The notes under the pieces: generated by a model | Told to the model about the DNA's origin: nothing | Database searches by the model: none | The model's input: the letters and a program-made list of their open reading frames with translations, nothing else | Made by a program: the position numbers and the translations under genes | Assembly (NCBI GenBank): GCA_947573015.1 | Contig: CANPDS010000082.1 | Span: forward strand, 1 to 9,176 | DNA: 9,176 nucleotides | DNA from: an uncultured Muribaculum sp. | GTDB taxonomy: Bacteria > Bacteroidota > Bacteroidia > Bacteroidales > Muribaculaceae | Direction of reading: 5' to 3' | In this document: piece by piece, positions 1-7,074 of the stretch | Numbering within the stretch: position 1 is the first letter of the stretch | How the letters are laid out: every line of letters starts with the position of its first letter

Positions 1-37
1 ACTCTCTTAACATAATCAGATAGTAGGGATATTTCAT
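1..37 (-). CDS. Possible start of an unidentified gene, cut by the window edge
   Basis: On the minus strand an ATG at 37..35 opens a frame that runs without a stop to the window edge; the visible peptide is MKYPYYLIMLRE. It begins about 15 bases after the stop of the small ORF at 53..265, in the same direction, so the two could be adjacent genes. Twelve codons are too few to name a family or to exclude chance. The sequence beyond base 1 is needed to decide. Confidence 0.25.
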   Translation of the reverse strand, partial: MKYPYYLIMLRE

Positions 38-52
38 AACATCGCACGGTTA

Positions 53-265
53 TTAGTTATTCAAAAATACTCTTTCCATCTTGATTGGCACTTTTGAATA
101 TGGCAATCTCGGATTAGCAATTAATCTATCACGAATATAACGATCCGTTAAGTCAATAAATTGATCTTGAGCAGTTGCATACTTATTAAATTCACGAGCA
201 CAGTTCAAAATCCACTCATGATAAGAGATGTCAAGAATATAAGTCCTATTAGAGACAAGGCACAA
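53..265 (-). CDS. Small hypothetical ORF, possibly the C-terminal part of a frameshifted small membrane protein
   Basis: A 70-codon frame in AT-rich DNA that I do not recognise. Its only upstream initiator is TTG at 265, and a stop lies three codons further upstream, so as it stands it lacks a good start. The last ~55 residues look protein-like: mixed charged and aromatic residues (YHEWILNC, DLTDRYIRDRL, YSKVPIKMERVF). The frame overlaps a 28-codon ORF at 205..291 that has an ATG and a hydrophobic segment. A single -1 shift between 205 and 265 would join the two into an ~80-residue protein with an N-terminal membrane anchor and a soluble charged tail. It may be a decayed gene, a sequencing indel or chance. 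Confidence 0.35.
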   Translation of the reverse strand: MCLVSNRTYILDISYHEWILNCAREFNKYATAQDQFIDLTDRYIRDRLIANPRLPYSKVPIKMERVFLNN

Positions 266-291
266 GTTAGTTTATTAACTACAGTATGCAT
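205..291 (-). CDS. Short hydrophobic ORF (28 aa), possible membrane peptide or N-terminus of a broken gene
   Basis: ATG at 291..289, stop TGA at 207..205. The peptide starts MHTVVNKLTCALSLIGLIFL and continues with a hydrophobic run before MSGF, so nearly all of it could be one membrane segment or an uncleaved signal anchor. A TATATTTG box, fitting the Bacteroidetes -7 form TAnnTTTG, lies on the same strand about 25 bases upstream of the ATG. The ORF could be a free-standing small membrane protein or the N-terminus of the frame at 53..265. Length alone does not exclude chance in AT-rich DNA. Confidence 0.3.
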   Translation of the reverse strand: MHTVVNKLTCALSLIGLIFLTSLIMSGF

Positions 292-440
292 ATACTTAAA
301 AAGATGTTAATATTTACAAATATAGCTACTCGATATCTAATGTTGTATCCTTTTATCTTTTTTAACACATAAAGCATCATAAATATCTTTTTGTATTAAG
401 TCTCAGTTTTATTTAAAATTAGAGAATGCTAAAATCGCGA

Positions 441-488
441 TAATTTTGACTGGTGATTTCCGTTAACACAGTAAATATGCTAACTTTG
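441..488 (+). promoter_or_regulatory. Candidate promoter(s) for the LPG-synthase TM gene
   Basis: Two exact matches to the Bacteroidetes -7 element TAnnTTTG lie upstream of the gene at 515: TAATTTTG at 441-448 and TAACTTTG at 481-488. The second would start transcription near 495 and leave a leader of about 20 bases. No clean TTTG -33 element sits 19-21 bases upstream of either box; the best for the second is a TTT at 457-459. The rest of 292-514 is AT-rich and shows no supported gene. Confidence 0.4.
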
Positions 489-514
489 TATCTGACCAAC
501 CATATCGCACCGCT

Positions 515-1597
515 ATGCAACCGACACAATCCGATGAACAGATGGCTGATGGCCTTCCACAGCCTGAGAAGCATAAGATACTCAACAATCTGCTGAAGTA
601 TGGCATTCCGCTGGTGATTACAGTGGGGCTATGCTGGCTGCTGTTCCACAATATCAACTTCTCGGAGATGATGGAGATAATCCGCCGCGACTGCAACTTC
701 TGGTGGATCGGGCTGGCTCTGGTGGCAAGCATCTTCTCCCACGTGTTCCGTGCCATGCGCTGGCGCATTCAGCTGCGCGCGCTACATATCAATGCATCGC
801 TGTGGGACACGACGCTCAGCATATTCGGCACCTACGCTGTCAATCTTGTATTCCCTCGCCTCGGTGAAGTATGGCGCACAGGCTACATAGCGCAGCGCGA
901 GAAGGCCCCGTTCACCACCGTCTTCGGCTCGATGGTGGCCGACCGTCTGGCTGACACCGTAACTGTGTTGCTGCTCACATTCGTCACCTTCATCATTGCC
1001 CATCGTCAGATCGTGCTCTATCTGTCGCAGAGCGGCGACACATTCCGCCACATCGCCGACCTACTCACATCGCCGTGGCTATGGGCCGGAATATTAGTTC
1101 TGTGCGCCGCAACATGGTGGGGCCTGTGGCACTTCCGCAGCAACAAGCATGTGGCCAAGCTCTTCGGCATAGCACGCGGACTATGGGAGGGATTCGCCGT
1201 AATTGTCAAGATGCCTCATAAAGGCCGCTGGCTGCTACTCACCGTAGCTCTATGGGGATGCTACTTCATGCAGCTTTATGTGGCATTCTTCTCATTCCCC
1301 CTTACTACTGATGTAGTGATGCAATATGGAGCCATAGCCGTGCTCGTATGCTTCGTATTGTCGAGCATATCGATGGGTGTGCCCTCCAACGGCGGTATCG
1401 GCCCTTGGCAATGGGCCATCATATTCGGACTGAAACTATACAGCGACAATATACCGGGCCTTACGGAGGAGTACGCCGGATCATTCGCTAATCTGGTGAT
1501 GGGCATGCAGACACTGCTGCTCATAGTGCTCGGCCTGTTCACATTCGCAGCGATCTCCATAGGACGCCGCAAGCTCAAACCATCCGCTATCAACTGA
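515..1597 (+). CDS. Lysylphosphatidylglycerol synthase transmembrane-domain family protein (UPF0104)
   Basis: A 360-residue polytopic inner-membrane protein. It matches the membrane (flippase-like) part of the MprF/LPG-synthase family and has no soluble aminoacyl-transferase domain, as in the stand-alone UPF0104 members. Hydrophobic segments lie near residues 28-46, 61-80, 100-113, 144-163, 187-206, 239-258, 271-289 and 326-348. Family motifs are visible: PRLGEVWR at 114-121, DRLADT at 143-148 and PSNGGIGPWQW at 290-300. The family is thought to act in lipid translocation or envelope lipid handling; the substrate here is unknown. The ATG at 515 fits because it leaves a short polar N-terminus before the first membrane segment. 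The stop is one base before the ATG of the next gene, which implies co-transcription and probably translational coupling. Codon use is GC-rich, unlike the AT-rich DNA upstream. Confidence 0.88.
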   Translation: MQPTQSDEQMADGLPQPEKHKILNNLLKYGIPLVITVGLCWLLFHNINFSEMMEIIRRDCNFWWIGLALVASIFSHVFRAMRWRIQLRALHINASLWDTTLSIFGTYAVNLVFPRLGEVWRTGYIAQREKAPFTTVFGSMVADRLADTVTVLLLTFVTFIIAHRQIVLYLSQSGDTFRHIADLLTSPWLWAGILVLCAATWWGLWHFRSNKHVAKLFGIARGLWEGFAVIVKMPHKGRWLLLTVALWGCYFMQLYVAFFSFPLTTDVVMQYGAIAVLVCFVLSSISMGVPSNGGIGPWQWAIIFGLKLYSDNIPGLTEEYAGSFANLVMGMQTLLLIVLGLFTFAAISIGRRKLKPSAIN

Positions 1598-1598
1598 C

Positions 1599-2270
1599 AT
1601 GCCTTTTAATTTCGATACAAAACCCGACAACTTCACACGCGAGGATGAAGTGATGGTAGATGCCGTGGAAAAAGATGGCCGTCCTACCATAACATTCTCA
1701 CGCGATAACGAGAACCCCAAATCGCCTTCCGGACCCGAACAGCCACACAAACGCCGGAGTCGCTCTCGGACCATACTCTGGTGGACGCTCTGCCTTATGG
1801 CAGTAGTGCTTGTGGCCGCATTCTGGATACGCTATTTCAGTCCCTACACCGTCGATGCACAGGAGCGGGGATATATCATCAATCTGGAGTGCCGTGGATT
1901 CGTGTTCAAGACATGGGAGGGTGAGATGATTGTCGGGAGCGCTATAGCTGACTCAACTAAAACCTACATGCGCGACTTCGATTTCTCCGTAGAGAAAGAA
2001 AAAGTAGCCAAAGAGCTTATGCGCTACAAGAATGCCGGCAGAGAGGTGATCGTTACCTATAAACACTATCTCGGCACAATACCATGGCGCGGCGAGCACA
2101 AGAATATCATCGACAAGGTAGAACCTGTGGAACTACCCGACACCACACATCTCCACCGCCCGGTGCTCAATGCCACCACTCCACCGGCTGAAGAGGAAGT
2201 GCTCACTCCGGCTCCAACGCAGCCATCCTCACGTCCGGAAGTGGAACAAGTTCCTGTCGCCGGGATTTAA
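1599..2270 (+). CDS. Single-pass membrane protein of unknown function, conserved Bacteroidetes domain
   Basis: A 223-residue protein with three parts. Residues 1-58 form a polar, basic cytoplasmic tail (KRRSRSR at 51-57). Residues 59-79 form one membrane segment (ILWWTLCLMAVVLVAAFWI). The rest is an extracytoplasmic region with a compact domain at about 82-178 and a Pro/Glu-rich C-terminal tail (about 180-223). The core (ERGYIINLECRGFVFKTWEGE, then YKNAGREVIVTYKHYL) resembles short single-pass Bacteroidetes proteins that, from memory, databases often label '6-phosphogluconate dehydrogenase'. I see no Rossmann nucleotide-binding motif, so I do not accept that name. The ATG is one base after the stop of the LPG-synthase TM gene, which suggests a shared mRNA and perhaps a shared membrane role. 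The longer N-terminal extension and C-terminal tail may be lineage-specific. Confidence 0.75.
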   Translation: MPFNFDTKPDNFTREDEVMVDAVEKDGRPTITFSRDNENPKSPSGPEQPHKRRSRSRTILWWTLCLMAVVLVAAFWIRYFSPYTVDAQERGYIINLECRGFVFKTWEGEMIVGSAIADSTKTYMRDFDFSVEKEKVAKELMRYKNAGREVIVTYKHYLGTIPWRGEHKNIIDKVEPVELPDTTHLHRPVLNATTPPAEEEVLTPAPTQPSSRPEVEQVPVAGI

Positions 2271-2300
2271 ATGGTGTTTAGAGGTTGTAATAAATAATCC

Positions 2301-3209
2301 ATGCAGACCAACGTAAAACCGCTCGGTACATTACACAACATACGCAATTTTGCACGCGACTTCAGTTCATTAGGCGAAGAGTATATTTTCGCGCGCGTGG
2401 AACCGGGCGACCTCAGCCCGGATGAGGTCGGCTCGCCATGGTGCTTCGACGGTGTGGCATTCATAATGATGCTTAATGCCTCAGGATCTGTCACCATCAA
2501 TCTCGACACATTTGAAGTGCCGTCGTACAGCGTGATGGTAATTGCGCCCGACACATCGGTAAGTCTGCACTGCGATGACATAGCCGACATGGAGGCATAC
2601 ATGCTGTTTATATCCAAGCAATTCCTCCAGAGTGTAAATATCGACCCAAACGCAATCGGCCACCATTCGTACAATCCCGACACATCGCCTATATTGAAAG
2701 TGTCGCCGACCGATACCGATCTGCTGCGCCGCTACCTGTCTCTGCTGCGCGACAATGCCGATATGCCTGTAGAAAGTCCCTACCGCATGTCGATCGCACG
2801 CAACCTCATAGCCAACCTCATCTACATACTGTTTGAACTTGACCGTCAGCGACACACAGATTATGAATGTGACGACAAAACGCCACGTTCCCGCCGGGTG
2901 AACTATGTGAACGATTTTCTGCGGCTCGTGCGGCAACACCACCGCGAGCAACGCTCGGTAAGCTACTACGCCGACCGCCTATTCATAACCCCAAAGTATC
3001 TGTCGCTCATCATAAAGGAGACCACGGGCTACAGTGCAGCCCACTGGATATCACGGCATGTGATACTCGAAGCCAAGAATATGCTGCGTTTCTCAGGGAA
3101 AAACATCCAACAGATAGCTTATGAGCTGAATTTCCCCAACCAATCATCGTTCGGAAAATACTTCAAGCACTGCACAGGCATGTCACCTTCGGAATTCCAA
3201 CACTCATAA
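2301..3209 (+). CDS. AraC/XylS-family transcriptional regulator
   Basis: A 302-residue cytoplasmic DNA-binding protein. The C-terminal ~100 residues carry the AraC double helix-turn-helix: first HTH near 219-243 (SVSYYADRLFITPKYLSLII, then KETTG), second near 268-299 (IQQIAYELNFPNQSSFGKYF, then GMSPSEF). The second matches the family signature well. Residues 1-190 would be a cupin-like sensing domain (for example GSVTINLDTFEVPSYSVMVI at 62-81), but no ligand can be inferred. This domain order is common in Bacteroidetes AraC regulators. The gene follows the previous one after 30 bases in the same direction, so it may be the last gene of that operon. It also lies directly upstream of the secreted-protein gene, which is a reasonable candidate target. 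Confidence 0.88.
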   Translation: MQTNVKPLGTLHNIRNFARDFSSLGEEYIFARVEPGDLSPDEVGSPWCFDGVAFIMMLNASGSVTINLDTFEVPSYSVMVIAPDTSVSLHCDDIADMEAYMLFISKQFLQSVNIDPNAIGHHSYNPDTSPILKVSPTDTDLLRRYLSLLRDNADMPVESPYRMSIARNLIANLIYILFELDRQRHTDYECDDKTPRSRRVNYVNDFLRLVRQHHREQRSVSYYADRLFITPKYLSLIIKETTGYSAAHWISRHVILEAKNMLRFSGKNIQQIAYELNFPNQSSFGKYFKHCTGMSPSEFQHS

Positions 3210-3263
3210 TCGCCAAAGGCTCTGCACAAAACCGCAGATAGACGTCACGACCTGCTATTAACA

Positions 3264-3279
3264 TTTATTATGTAATAAA
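3264..3279. repeat. Short perfect inverted repeat, possible operator
   Basis: TTTATTA at 3264-3270 and its complement TAATAAA at 3273-3279 are separated by TG. The repeat lies in the 161-base gap between the AraC gene and the secreted-protein gene, about 90 bases before the latter's ATG. It has no GC stem and no following T-run, so it does not look like a terminator. A binding site for a dimeric regulator is possible, but AT-rich palindromes of this size also occur by chance. No convincing TAnnTTTG box was found in the gap; TAAACTTTC at 3283-3291 is the nearest approach. Confidence 0.25.
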
Positions 3280-3370
3280 GGCTAAACTTTCACGGCTATC
3301 CGGCATCTTATGTATATAGACCCTCTGATATTTATTACGGCAGGGCATCACACTTTATAGCTTTACGACT

Positions 3371-4497
3371 ATGACACCGCTATTCCGCCACATCTCCATC
3401 GCTGCCATCTGTGCCGCGCTCGCCATGTCACCTCTGGGTCTTGAAGCCCAGCACCGCAGCGGTCGAGGCAACGGCCATTCATCCTCACAGTCAGCGCCAT
3501 CGCGTGCCGGCAACAGCACCGAGGCGCAGGCAACCGTACCGAAAATGGCGGCAAACACAACAATAACGCCGCAGGACGTGCGCCGTCAGCACCACAATAT
3601 GGCAATTTCCGACCATCCGGATCAAACAATGGAGAGGCAACACGCCCTTCTAACGGCAACAACAACCGCCCGACCACTAATCCGGCAACACGCCCAAACA
3701 ATGGTAACCATAACCAAGGACTACGACCCGGCACAAACAATTCACGTCCCGGAAATGGCGTAAACAACAACTGCCCGGGGCAGGGCTCCCATAACCCTGG
3801 CACCGGACCTGAGCAACCGTCACGTCCCAACAAGCCCACGGCCACACGGCCTCAGCCTGGCAACGGACGCCCCCAGCAACCATCCCACAACATGCGTCCT
3901 CCCACACCGGCAGGTCCGGGAATGGGACCCAATATGCCCAACCGCCCGGGCAACATACACCGTCCGACACCTCCCGGCAACCACTGGGGAGCACCTCCCT
4001 TACGGCCATATCGCCCGGTAGCACGCCCATGGCATCGCCCGGTACCTCCAAGTTCATGGCGTCCGCGCCCCACCGCACCAGTGCTGTCGACTATTCTCGG
4101 CATAACATTCGGCACTGCGCTCAACATTTCCATCAACGCTCTTGTCAACTCCGGGTATCAAGTCGACGGATATGCCAACAATACCGTGTATCTGCGCGAC
4201 GTAAATACATATAATTACCTTTGGCCCGATGCCACCTTATATTACGGCAGCACGGGAGGGCTCAACCGCTCTGAATTCATTTATTCCACCAATTATCCCG
4301 ATCCCATGCGCTATAATTCGCTCTACGGCAACTTCACCGGAATATATGGTGCACCGGTCAGCTACACCAACAACGGCACGTCGCTCAGCGCCACATGGTT
4401 TGCGCCCAACAAGGGCTATATAACCCTGCAATACGCGCCTCAATATGCCGTAGGTGGGCAACTCCGCTATTTTACCACCCTTACTCTTGGCCTGTAG
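3371..4497 (+). pseudogene. Secreted Asn/Gly/Pro-rich protein with a frameshift between signal peptide and body
   Basis: The ATG at 3371 opens a frame with a clear signal peptide (MTPLFRHISIAAICAALAMS, cleavage probably near GLEA-Q at residues 24-27) followed by a Ser/Gly-rich stretch. The same reading then degrades and stops at 3763. From about 3520 the -1-shifted frame takes over: it is open to the TAG at 4495-4497 and reads as a low-complexity Asn/Gly/Pro/Arg linker (NGGKHNNN, RPNNGNHNQG, RPGTNNSRPGNG). After that come Pro/Arg-rich sequence (HRPVPPSSWRPRPTAP) and a ~140-residue C-terminal domain rich in Tyr, Asn and Thr (STILGITFGTALNISINALV, then YQVDGYANNTVYLRD) that ends in likely beta strands. 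In the downstream frame a TGA at 3442-3444 blocks any signal peptide of its own. One missing base near 3510-3545 would restore a protein of about 375 residues that is exported to the periplasm or surface. An ATG at 3892 opens only the C-terminal part, without a signal. It may be a real inactivation or an assembly indel. I do not recognise a named domain. A terminator follows at 4519. Confidence 0.7.
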
Positions 4498-4518
4498 GCA
4501 AACTTCCATAAAGCACAT

Positions 4519-4566
4519 AAGCTCCCTTATACTTCGGATATAAAAATCCGCCGTAAGGGAGCTTTT
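4519..4566 (+). terminator. Rho-independent terminator after the secreted-protein gene
   Basis: The 11-base arm AAGCTCCCTTA (4519-4529) pairs perfectly with TAAGGGAGCTT (4554-4564). A nested stem CGGAT (4535-4539) / ATCCG (4546-4550) extends it, and a short T-run ends at 4566. It lies 22 bases after the stop codon at 4497 and separates this gene from the DUF2582 gene. Confidence 0.85.
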
Positions 4567-4623
4567 AAACTTTTCAACAGCCAATTTTGTTAAAAGTATG
4601 TATTAAAAAACTATAAAAGTTTG

Positions 4624-4631
4624 TAAATTTG
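4624..4631 (+). promoter_or_regulatory. Candidate -7 element for the winged-helix gene
   Basis: TAAATTTG matches the Bacteroidetes TAnnTTTG consensus exactly and lies just after the preceding terminator. Transcription would start near 4638 and leave a leader of about 105 bases before the ATG at 4743. The -33 position is AT-rich without a clear TTTG. The bases just before the ATG (ACATAAAACA) are A-rich, as is usual for leaders in this phylum that lack a Shine-Dalgarno sequence. Confidence 0.45.
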
Positions 4632-4742
4632 CAACCGGATTAAACGCTACAACGTTTTCCTATCGACATTTTGTACAGCATCTCATTTACAGACATTACA
4701 ACCACTAAGAATTATATTGTCCAACTCTAAATACATAAAACA

Positions 4743-4955
4743 ATGAACATCGACACTATCGGCTACAATGCCGGATTGGTATGGAACGCCCTATGTGAGA
4801 CTGAAGCTCTCGGACTGGCTCAGCTCCGTAAAGCTACCAAGCTTAAAGACAAAGAACTTATGCTCGCTCTTGGCTGGCTCGCCCGCGAAGACAAGCTCGT
4901 GATTGCAGAGGATGAAGATGGGAAGAATCTCATCATTTCCCTCGCACAGAAATAA
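4743..4955 (+). CDS. Small winged-helix protein, DUF2582 family
   Basis: A 70-residue protein matching the DUF2582 winged helix-turn-helix family common in Bacteroidetes. It opens with a helix (NAGLVWNALCE, residues 9-19) and continues with the HTH region (LAQLRKATKLKDKELMLALG, then WLAREDKL, residues 25-52). The C-terminal wing is a beta hairpin (VIAEDEDGKNLIISL, 53-67). The length is full for the family. The molecular role is not known; the fold suggests DNA binding or protein-protein contact. It is a single-gene unit, with a terminator before it at 4519-4566, its own promoter-like box at 4624 and a terminator after it at 4976-5022. It is therefore probably regulated independently of its neighbours. 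Confidence 0.9.
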   Translation: MNIDTIGYNAGLVWNALCETEALGLAQLRKATKLKDKELMLALGWLAREDKLVIAEDEDGKNLIISLAQK

Positions 4956-4975
4956 CATCCTGCTCCTACATCATA

Positions 4976-5022
4976 AGCGGTAGCCTTGTTCCCTTTCCGG
5001 AGAAGGAGGCTACCGCTTTTTA
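4976..5022 (+). terminator. Rho-independent terminator after the winged-helix gene
   Basis: AAGCGGTAGCC (4976-4986) pairs perfectly with GGCTACCGCTT (5009-5019), followed by a T-run to 5022. It lies 20 bases after the stop at 4955 and 33 bases before the end of the convergent sulfatase gene. On the minus strand the stem is followed by only two Ts (TTATGATG), so termination in that direction would be weaker. Confidence 0.88.
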
Positions 5023-5055
5023 TGAGGCGTATCCCTGATGAGAACGCCAATGCAA

Positions 5056-7035
5056 TCAATCGTGCAGACTCATCGAGTTGGTGGTAAGCCTATGTGTAAA
5101 GTCCTGTAGATAAGCCTTGGCATAATCAATCATATCCTCCGCTTCTAAAGCTACATCACTACCGGCCACGGCGGCTACTGGGCTTCCCATAGCGGGATCA
5201 TCAACGATATCAAATACGGCTACAGGAGTATCGGCCACCCCATCCCATTCCACAACAAGATGTGTGGATATAATATGATACAGATTATTGCCCTTGTAAA
5301 TAGCGTAGTGGCGCTCGTCAGGAGCAAGAGACAGCACATCGCAACCCATCGACACATATGCATCAGGATAATGCAGCAATCCGAGTATAGTAGCACCGGT
5401 ATCGACCTGCGACATCACGCGGTCAGTGATCTCTCCGGGTGTCACCACCTCTCCCGACGGATCAAAGATGATCATGGGTATGGAAGCGTAGAGCCACGGA
5501 GTGTCATACATGGTGCCGTGAAGGTCACGGCACCCGTGGTCGCCAGTGACCACGAATAAAGTATTGTCATACCACGGACATGTGCGCGCGATCTCAAAGA
5601 AATAGGCCAGCGAACGGTCGGCATATTCCATGGCACGCTCCATCGATCCCTCGGGAGACTTATAGCCGCCACTGTTCCAGCCGGCAGGCACCTTGAAAGG
5701 AGCATGGCTCGACAGCGTAAACCAGCATGCCAACCAAGGCTGCGCCAATGATTCCAGATCACCGGCAACATATCGGGCCATGGCATGGTCGTAAATGCCC
5801 CACACTCCATCGAAGTCGCGGTCATCACCATATGTCTCACGGTCAGACACGCTCTGCATGCCCATCATCATGGCCATCTGATCGATTGCAAACGACCCAT
5901 GATTGGCTCCGGTATAGTATTTCGTGGTATACCCCTTTCTGCGCAACAATGCCGGCATGGCATCTACCGCGTTGCCTTCATAGGGTGAGCCCATATAGAT
6001 AAATGGCTCAAACATAGGAAATCCGCCAAGAATTGCGGTCATGCCCTCGTTGCTGCGGCGACCGGTGGTAAAATTATACCGCACCACAAGCGATTTCTCT
6101 GCAAGCGAGTCAAGAAAAGGCATTAATCCGCGCGGATCAGCTCCACGGGCATTGTTGAGGCCATCGATCCAATGCTGGCCTCCGCTCTCTATCACGATAA
6201 GCATTACATTGCGCATGGTCATTGCCACGGACGTGTCGGCAGGAACCACTACCGGATTACGACGCTCCGCAAGCTCTTCCGGAGTAAAGTATGTAAGCAC
6301 CTGTACCGGCTTCTCCTTGAAGGAATGGATGAGATTGAATGGAGTATTGAGCACCACATTCATCTCGCTAAGCCTCTCCACCGAACGTGCCGCGTCGGCC
6401 GGTTTTAGCCCCTTCCCTACGAAACTGATGCGTCCGCGCATGCACAGCACCAGGAGGGCCGCCACAATTACAAATACACCTACACGCGCAATCCATGCCA
6501 TCGTACGCGACTCTGCCAAGCGCGGAAGTCCTGTTGGAATCGCCCTCCGATAGAGCCATACCAACAAAACTATCGCAAGAGCGCCTACAAGAAATGCCCA
6601 CCAGTACGTTGCAGCATATGAGAGGAATATACCGCCGAGATTGGGGTCGGAAAAGAAACTTTTTATAGCGGCGAAACGCATCCGCGCACCTTGGAACGGG
6701 AACAGTGCCACATCCGCGAGATTGAGCGTGAGCAGCAGTCCGTTAGTCAGATAGTATATCCAGTCTGTAGCACGAAGCCACCATTTGCGTTCCACCCATG
6801 GAGCGGGCATAAAGCGCATAACCAGAAACAATGCGTTGAAATAAGCCCATGAGGAAAGGTCGAACGGCACCCCCTGCCACATCAACACGGCAAGACGCCC
6901 AAGCCCCCCACCCGACACATCACTGTTGTAATAAAAGAATATCACACGTGAAAGCCACAGCAGCACAAATGCCACCCCTGATTGCCATAACGTGGCCAAC
7001 CATATATTGCAGCGGTAACGGACAGGAAATCTCAT
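5056..7035 (-). CDS. LTA-synthase-like membrane sulfatase / phosphoglycerol or phosphoethanolamine transferase
   Basis: A 659-residue inner-membrane enzyme (numbered from the ATG at 7035). About five N-terminal membrane segments (near 21-36, 59-76, 94-112, 138-161, 181-199) precede an extracytoplasmic alkaline-phosphatase-fold sulfatase domain at about 275-590. Residues corresponding to the LtaS metal and active site are visible: E283 (VIESGG), S328 in TGRRSNEG at the nucleophile position where LtaS has Thr, H444 (SSHAPF), and D499-H500 (TGDHG). WGIYDHA near 412-418 is also family-like. Members move phosphoglycerol or phosphoethanolamine from a phospholipid to a periplasmic glycan or lipid; the substrate in this Gram-negative host is unknown. 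A GTG at 7065 would add ten residues, but the ATG places a basic start directly before the first membrane segment, so I prefer it. It lies 39 bases after the DUF4421 gene and is probably its operon partner. Confidence 0.85.
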   Translation of the reverse strand: MRFPVRYRCNIWLATLWQSGVAFVLLWLSRVIFFYYNSDVSGGGLGRLAVLMWQGVPFDLSSWAYFNALFLVMRFMPAPWVERKWWLRATDWIYYLTNGLLLTLNLADVALFPFQGARMRFAAIKSFFSDPNLGGIFLSYAATYWWAFLVGALAIVLLVWLYRRAIPTGLPRLAESRTMAWIARVGVFVIVAALLVLCMRGRISFVGKGLKPADAARSVERLSEMNVVLNTPFNLIHSFKEKPVQVLTYFTPEELAERRNPVVVPADTSVAMTMRNVMLIVIESGGQHWIDGLNNARGADPRGLMPFLDSLAEKSLVVRYNFTTGRRSNEGMTAILGGFPMFEPFIYMGSPYEGNAVDAMPALLRRKGYTTKYYTGANHGSFAIDQMAMMMGMQSVSDRETYGDDRDFDGVWGIYDHAMARYVAGDLESLAQPWLACWFTLSSHAPFKVPAGWNSGGYKSPEGSMERAMEYADRSLAYFFEIARTCPWYDNTLFVVTGDHGCRDLHGTMYDTPWLYASIPMIIFDPSGEVVTPGEITDRVMSQVDTGATILGLLHYPDAYVSMGCDVLSLAPDERHYAIYKGNNLYHIISTHLVVEWDGVADTPVAVFDIVDDPAMGSPVAAVAGSDVALEAEDMIDYAKAYLQDFTHRLTTNSMSLHD

Positions 7036-7074
7036 AGCAAGTAAGAGCTTGTCGGGTAGCGGCACAGCTCATTA

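Noticed and set aside
3537..3546. Programmed -1 frameshift site (CCGAAAATGG)
   Set aside because: The bases do not form an X XXY YYZ slippery heptamer in the signal-peptide frame, and I see no strong downstream hairpin, so a mutation or sequencing indel is more likely.
3369..4148. Long minus-strand and alternative-frame ORFs opposite the secreted-protein gene
   Set aside because: They are Gly/Pro/Trp/Cys-rich translations of the complement of a Pro/Asn/Gly-rich coding strand, with no signal or family motif, and they overlap a frame with clear coding character.
5027..5048. GGCGT / ACGCC inverted repeat near the sulfatase stop
   Set aside because: The stem is only five bases with a 12-base loop and no T-run on either strand, so it is not a supported terminator.
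6041..6553. 170-codon plus-strand ORF opposite the sulfatase
   Set aside because: It lies wholly inside the LTA-synthase-like gene, whose membrane segments and active-site motifs are clear; the Ser/Arg/Thr-rich translation looks non-coding.
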